DNA from: Prunus persica
Lineage: Eukaryota; Streptophyta; Magnoliopsida; Rosales; Rosaceae
Direction: 5' to 3'
Assembly (NCBI RefSeq): GCF_000346465.2
Contig: NC_034015.1
Coordinates: 9,294,923-9,358,922, forward strand
Length of the DNA stretch: 64,000 bases
Shown here: one piece after another, positions 59,301 through 64,000 of the stretch
How the letters are laid out: every line of letters starts with the position of its first letter
Numbering within the stretch: the first letter of the stretch is position 1
The notes under the pieces: generated by a model
What the model was told of the DNA's origin: nothing
The model's input: only the letters and a program-made list of their open reading frames with translations
The model's database searches: none
Translations under genes and position numbers: made by a program

Positions 59301-61473
59301 ATTAGAATATTATGCACAAGCTGCTGCTGCAGTCGGTGGTGGGCAGTTGTCATGGTCTGGAAGAGGTAATGTGGATCAACAAAGGCAGAGAAATTTGATG
59401 CTGAAGCAGCTCCTTACAGAACTGTTGTTACGGGATGGGGGCATCTATCTTTTACTTGGTTCAAGAGGTGCCGGAGAAGAAGGTGAATTGGGGCGATTTT
59501 TGACTGATGTAAAAGAGAGACAACAATTTCTGCTTGAAGCTGCTCACCAATGTCAGGAAGCTGGATTGTATGAAAAGGTAATATATCTTCCCTGCTTTCC
59601 ATGCTTCTTGTTATGGAGAAGTTGCAAGTAGTACTTATCCTCTTTCCTCTGTTTGGGCTAATTTTTTTATTTTATTTTTATTAATGTAAGTTTTCCTTCT
59701 GATTCCCATCTTAGTTGCTGTTTGGCGGTTCAAAGGGAAAATAATAATTATTCTTTTGTTAAATTCTTTTTTTTTTTTTTGGCCTTGTTGATGGGTTTAC
59801 CCTTTTCCTTCTAGTACTACTTGGGTGGTGGGTCTTGTTTGAGCCAAAATTGGACTCCAATGTGAACCATTTTTCTTTTATTTTGGGTATAATGAAGTAT
59901 TTACTATGTAGTGAAAGCCCTATAAATTACCTCATGCAGCTGATTCCGATTAGTTTTAGGATAGGGGTTTTGATTTGAGTTGAGTATTCTAACCCTCAAT
60001 AGTTTGCAATTTTCTTCTGGTTCTGATTTTGATGTTTCTTGGATTGTTCCCCCCATCTTCTTGCTCTCAACTTTTTGGGGAAGTGCTTTATTATTCCAAC
60101 AAAAAAACCAGATAAATGTTTTTAATCTTGATTCTGCCCTCTTCAGATGTTGTTCTTCCTTATTTAATATGTCGTTTCTTTCTTTAAAAAAAAAAATGCA
60201 CATATATATATTTGATGCTATAACCACTTATTTTTGCTCTTTTCTGTAATCTTGTGTTCTCCCCCCACTCTCCTTTGTCCATTCAGTCTATAGAAATTCA
60301 GAAACGAATAGGGGCATTCTCGATGGCATTGGATACGATTAACAAGTGCCTTTCTGAAGCTATTTGTGCCCTCTCACGTGGTAGATTGGATGGTGAGAGT
60401 CGAACTGCTGGTCTCATTCACTCTGGAAATGAGATCTTGGAGATGCACAAATATTATCCTGAAATCAGGTCATTTTGACACTCAACAGCTTATGTGTACT
60501 TTTTTTCCCTCTAAATTTGAGTTAGTTTGAATGATGTTTCTGTTTACAATGGTGCCTAATTCTGAGGGATGCTCTCACAATTGGTATTGAATTCTATGCT
60601 GTTTAGATTGAGTCTCCCAACGATATGATTAGGATGTGTAAATCAGATTTCAAGAACTACAAACATACGCATGAAATAAAACATATTTTCCTCTGGCATT
60701 CATATGGTTTGGCAATTGATTCACCATAAATGTGACTTGTGCCAATTAGTTGTCCACCATAAACATGTCGTATTTTTCTGGATGCTGAAGTGTATACAAG
60801 AGTCGTGTTTATTTTTCTAAAGAATATACATTGGGTAACTGTATTTTCGGGATGGTTTTTTTTTTCTTTCTTTCAATTCTTACTAACTCTTTTTTTCTCA
60901 TTATTAATGAAATTTTCACTTTTTATGCAATTTCTCTGACGTAACAGTCATTTGAACGTACTGTGCAGTCCTCAAGAGAGGGAAAGTGTTTCAGAGCAGC
61001 ATATTGTGTTAAGACAACTTGAGGCCGTACTGTCAATCCATAAATTGGCAAGAGGAGGCCATTATGCTGATGCTTTGAGGGAGGTTGCCAGACTTCCATT
61101 TCTTCCATTAGATCCTCGGACACCAGATGCTACCACTGATGTGTTCCAGAATTTATCTCCTCATGTCCAAGCCTGTGTTCCGGACCTCCTGAAGGTTGCG
61201 CTCACTTGTCTGGACAACATGGTGGATTCTGATGGATCGCTTCGCGCCTTGAGGGCTAAGGTATGCTTTGACCAATAGTTTCATGTTTTACTGTTGGGTG
61301 AACATTAACTTTGGATACTAAAAAAAGTTAGATGGATTGGAAGTTGATTTACTGTTTTCTGCTTCATGATTGACCGCGTCCTTTGGGTTTTGCAGATTGC
61401 TAGCTTCATTGCAAATAATTCCAGTAGGAATTGGCCTCGCGATTTGTATGAGAAAGTTGCCCGGAGCTTTTAA
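53374..61473 (+). CDS. NUP93: Nuclear pore protein NUP93 (Nic96 family)
   Basis: Scaffold nucleoporin of the inner pore ring, linking the NUP62 complex to NUP205/NUP188. Fifteen exons: 53374-53475, 54287-54378, 54635-54701, 55239-55298, 56341-56430, 56744-57013, 57357-57452, 57576-57710, 57942-57995, 58112-58195, 58517-58603, 58675-59577, 60287-60468, 60969-61260 and 61396-61473. All have GT-AG borders and compatible phases. The CDS is 2592 bp, 863 residues, close to the roughly 860 I recall for Arabidopsis NUP93A. The N-terminus MATDPNMSSWTDLLHSS is followed by helical segments. A Ser/Thr-rich linker lies in exon 6. The alpha-helical Nic96 solenoid runs from about residue 230 to the end, with GDRVGRAAYDKKKLLLYALI, LEDFLWFKL-like EDFLWFKLSAVRD and WPRDLYEKVARSF at the C-terminus. 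No lesions are visible. Start choice: first ATG in good context (GCCATGG). Confidence 0.95.
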
Positions 61474-62170
61474 AGCGGACAAACTACGGTAGGTCAAGAT
61501 GCCCGTATGGTTTGGTTGATATTACCATGCATGTAACCAACTGTAAAATACAATTTAAAGTAGCAGTAGTACTTTGATGCACAGTTGTTAATTGGATATT
61601 AGCAATTTCCTGGTTTTGAATTCAACTAGGCAAGCTGAAGTGAGTTGTGGTCGGATTTCTCCGGCGACATATGAGCATCAAAATCACCCGCATTACATAT
61701 TTACCGCAATGTTTGTGTGTGATTTTAAATATTTTATAATGAGAGAGGTAAGTTATTCTGAACTCCGATGTTTGAGTGTAATGGAGATTATTTTGGTCAT
61801 TCTCATCCCATTTACATTATTCTTTAAAATTGATATCGTCTCATCACATGGGCAACGTTAAAAGAGTATTTTTGTCAAAATATAGTTCATCCACTTAGGA
61901 GACGATAAAACTAATGTCGTTTCATAAACAAGAGCAAGGCTCTCCTATTACCATTTCACATGAAATTCCACTTACTAAAACGAAATTTCAAAATAATGGC
62001 AGAAAGAAAGCTTAAACTTAAACACAAAATGAAATTAGTAATTAATCCCAAATCGAAGATAAGGGTACTTCCATTTAATAAATATTGATAGATAAGCAAA
62101 AGCAACAAAGACTTAGACTGCTACTCTTTTATTGATATAGTAGTGAGTGAGTAGTTATTTCATAGCTATT
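61474..62170. other. Intergenic between NUP93 and the small minus-strand gene
   Basis: 3' region of two convergent genes. No other feature is seen. The frame at 61592-61861 overlaps the likely NUP93 3' UTR. Confidence 0.6.
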
Positions 62171-62386
62171 TTATTTGCGCAAATCCTTGAAATAGGCAGC
62201 TGGGTTGCTCTCAAAGCTCTCCCTGGAGATTGTATCATCTCTTCCAGGAGCTTTCATAGACCCTGCTGCAGGGGCTCCACCACCACTTGCTGCTGCTGCT
62301 GCCACATCGGATGACTTGGCCCCACTAGCATTTGGGTTTGCCACCTGGCTATTACTATTACCATTAGATCCTTTGCCGCCTCCCAT
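62171..62386 (-). CDS. Small Gly/Ala/Ser-rich protein of unknown function, 71 residues
   Basis: Single-exon frame from ATG 62386 to TAA 62171. I do not recognise a named family. It begins MGGGKGSNGNSNSQ, so Gly2 is a plausible N-myristoylation site. The middle is low-complexity (AAAAASGGGAPAAG). The C-terminus is more protein-like: MKAPGRDDTISRESFESNPA followed by AYFKDLRK. I recall short plant proteins with a similar GGGKG start and an SRxSFExNPxxYF-type end, which supports this being real. A longer in-frame start exists at 62521, but its 45 extra residues look non-coding and cross the TATA-like box, so I chose the inner ATG. Confidence 0.7.
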   Translation of the reverse strand: MGGGKGSNGNSNSQVANPNASGAKSSDVAAAAASGGGAPAAGSMKAPGRDDTISRESFESNPAAYFKDLRK

Positions 62387-62457
62387 TTTTGCAATATTCC
62401 AAAGTGCTTTTCTGGTTCTGTGTCTTAGTTGGAATTGGAGGGCTGCATTGCATGGCC

Positions 62458-62466
62458 ATATATATA
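62458..62466 (-). promoter_or_regulatory. TATA box of the small minus-strand gene
   Basis: TATATATAT on the minus strand, about 72-80 bases before the ATG at 62386. Confidence 0.5.
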
Positions 62467-63268
62467 CACAGATTGATTGATTGTAGTGCATTAATTTGAT
62501 TCTAAGAATTAGAAAGGTCAAAAGTGGAAATTAATAGAAGCAGCATTGGAACTGCTAACAATACTTGAACTTGCGTTTTCCAATTACCCTGATAGGATTG
62601 GGATTTGAATATTTGAACCTTCCAATGAACGAAGATTATAAATTGGATTATGGTGTTTTCAATCTAATCCAATCCAATCCAAATAGTACGTGCTTTTTGA
62701 ATGTCTAATTAAGAAAAGGGTGGTATTGAAGTCGATGCATTTTCCCAACAACAATTGTACAATAAAGAAAGCTTGAACGTCAATCTGCAATACTCCATTA
62801 GGAAATGTTTTGCTCAAGTATTTGATGCCTCATCAAGGTGTTTTGAAAAAAATAGCATGGGACATCTTGGCCCGGAAAAATTAAAGCCCAAAATAGTGGC
62901 TCAAATAATATGGGCCTCTGTTTATGACATTTTTTAAAGTACAAATAGTAGTTTAAACTACACGAAGAGAGAAAAGAGTTTCTCACACATATACTATCAC
63001 AATGTCATAAGAATTCGAAGTACACAAGTTAATACCATTTTCTACTTGATTAGACTCCGTATGTAACCCTAAACCCTATTACAATTTCTCCATTATCTGT
63101 CATGGTATTTTTTATAATTTCCTCACAAAAAAGATCCTTTTACCAATTTTACTAAAATTTTGATGGGATGACACGTAAATGATGAAATTCATGTGTAAAC
63201 CTACATAATTTGATTTTAAAGTTTGAGAGCATAACTTTCAATAAATAAACCATGCTTTGAAAATAAAC
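62467..63268. other. Divergent promoter region
   Basis: Lies between the small minus-strand gene and the plus-strand Sen54-like gene. GGCCCA/TGGGCC-type motifs occur at about 62868, 62912 and 63269-63274. Such site II-like elements are common in promoters of housekeeping and RNA-processing genes. No coding exon is seen. Confidence 0.5.
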
Positions 63269-63657
63269 GGCCCATCGGACGCCGTCTAAGTAAAGGCAAA
63301 ACCCAGCCTTCTGCTGAGTACTGAGTGCAGACGAGTGACCGCTACTGTGTGTCACCGTCACCCCTTGCATGCCGGTAGGCGTCGAAGAATCAACGGCCGA
63401 CGGCAGCAAGTCAGCAACACCAGTCGCTGCCAGGTACCACCTACTATCATTCATCTGCAATTCTTTTTTTTTTCTTTTTTTAAATATTAATCTTCTCATG
63501 CTAGATTGAATGGAAGTGGTTGGTTGAATGCATTTGTTATTTTATATAGATTGATTCATTGAAACGAATTCTGAATTTGTTATATGATGTAACCTTATTT
63601 TAAGTGGCTGCTGGCAGATTGAATGGCTGTTGTTTTTGATTGAAATTTTTAGGTATT

Positions 63658-63991
63658 ATGGAGGTCGTGGATTGGGGGAATTCTTTAGGGGAGAGTGTTT
63701 CTGAGGCCCCTGCACAACATGCCAACAGCACTGATGAAGAAAATCACTATGCTTCTGGGTCTGCATCCAAGTTTCAGCCCAGGTAAATGACTATCTTTAT
63801 GAAGAAAAAAAAATACAGTACAATTTCTATATTGCTCTCATGTTGATCATTCTTTTCAGGAAAATCACATCCAAGGCTCACTGGAATGACCAGATGGGCA
63901 TGGCTGAGGTGGTAGTTGAAAAGGGTAGATATCGGATATCCACGGGAATTGTGCGCCATAGCAAGCTCTATTACTCTATTGAGGAAGTTTT
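63658..63991 (+). CDS. tRNA-splicing endonuclease subunit Sen54-like, first two coding exons (runs off the window)
   Basis: Structural subunit of the Sen2/15/34/54 endonuclease that removes introns from pre-tRNAs in the nucleus. Coding exon 1 is 63658-63782 (MEVVDWGNSLGE...), with a 5' UTR intron ending at AG 63651-63652 and a likely non-coding exon ending at 63433. Coding exon 2 is 63860-63991. It holds the Sen54 N-terminal signature: KAHWNDQMGMAEVVVEKGRY, then STGIVRHSKLYYSIEEVL. A GTAAGT donor at 63992 ends the exon, and the remaining exons lie outside. The assignment rests on the WN-x-MGMAEVVE-x-KGR and TGIVR-x-x-K-x-Y-x-SIEE pattern. Next to NUP93, it repeats a gene order I recall from Arabidopsis. 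Confidence 0.82.
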
Positions 63992-64000
63992 GTAAGTGAA

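Noticed and set aside
1..64000. tRNA or rRNA genes
   Set aside because: I looked for cloverleaf-like A/B box patterns and rRNA-like GC-rich stretches and saw none convincing; a tRNAscan run would settle it.

Overview
The window is nuclear DNA from a flowering plant, most likely a eudicot. It has GT-AG introns, AT-rich intergenic sequence, long CT/GA microsatellites and many plant-type transposons. Codon and protein style look Rosaceae-like (Prunus or Malus relatives), but that is only an impression. From memory, the gene set (ACA4/ACA11-type Ca2+ pump, mitochondrial glycoprotein/MAM33 family, NUP93, Sen54-like tRNA endonuclease subunit) recalls the Arabidopsis chromosome 2/3 block around At3g57330-At3g57360 and At2g41560-At2g41620.

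Layout. 0.5-9.0 kb and 20.7-39.6 kb are two copies of one mostly non-coding segment, split by independent insertions. Copy 1 gained a 1.73 kb solo LTR (2120-3851), a 361 bp Tourist-like MITE (5586-5946) and possibly a 1.7 kb block (6478-8155). Copy 2 gained a 6.4 kb degenerate copia element (21839-28245), a 4.4 kb Mutator-like element with about 1.2 kb inverted arms (30952-35380) and a hAT element (35924-39020). For three of them (the solo LTR, the MITE and the Mutator-like element) the other copy preserves a clean empty site next to a recognisable target-site duplication. Between the copies lie a Ca2+-ATPase gene (10407-16044, minus) and a 3.9 kb PIF/Harbinger element (16696-20643) with a broken transposase and an intact MYB/SANT-like partner gene.

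39.6-53.3 kb holds a 751 bp MITE, a SKP1-like gene split by a second hAT element (41959-45189), a 112-nt near-perfect hairpin (46250-46361), the three-exon MAM33-family gene (47777-50587, minus), and a Mutator-type MITE (50848-51984) with a Helitron-like element nested in it. 53.4-64.0 kb is ordinary gene space: a 15-exon NUP93 (53374-61473), a 71-residue small protein gene (62171-62386, minus), and the first exons of a Sen54-like gene running off the right edge.

The most unusual locus is the Ca2+ pump. Plant ACA pumps carry their calmodulin-binding autoinhibitory segment at the N-terminus, in exon 1. Here exon 1 has an in-frame TGA, the next part of the regulatory domain is missing or replaced, and a 48-residue unit is tandemly duplicated. 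A second copy of the exon 1 calmodulin-binding segment is fused in frame to the C-terminus, which is where animal PMCA pumps carry theirs. It may be a decaying pseudogene or a pump with rearranged regulation; sequence alone does not decide.
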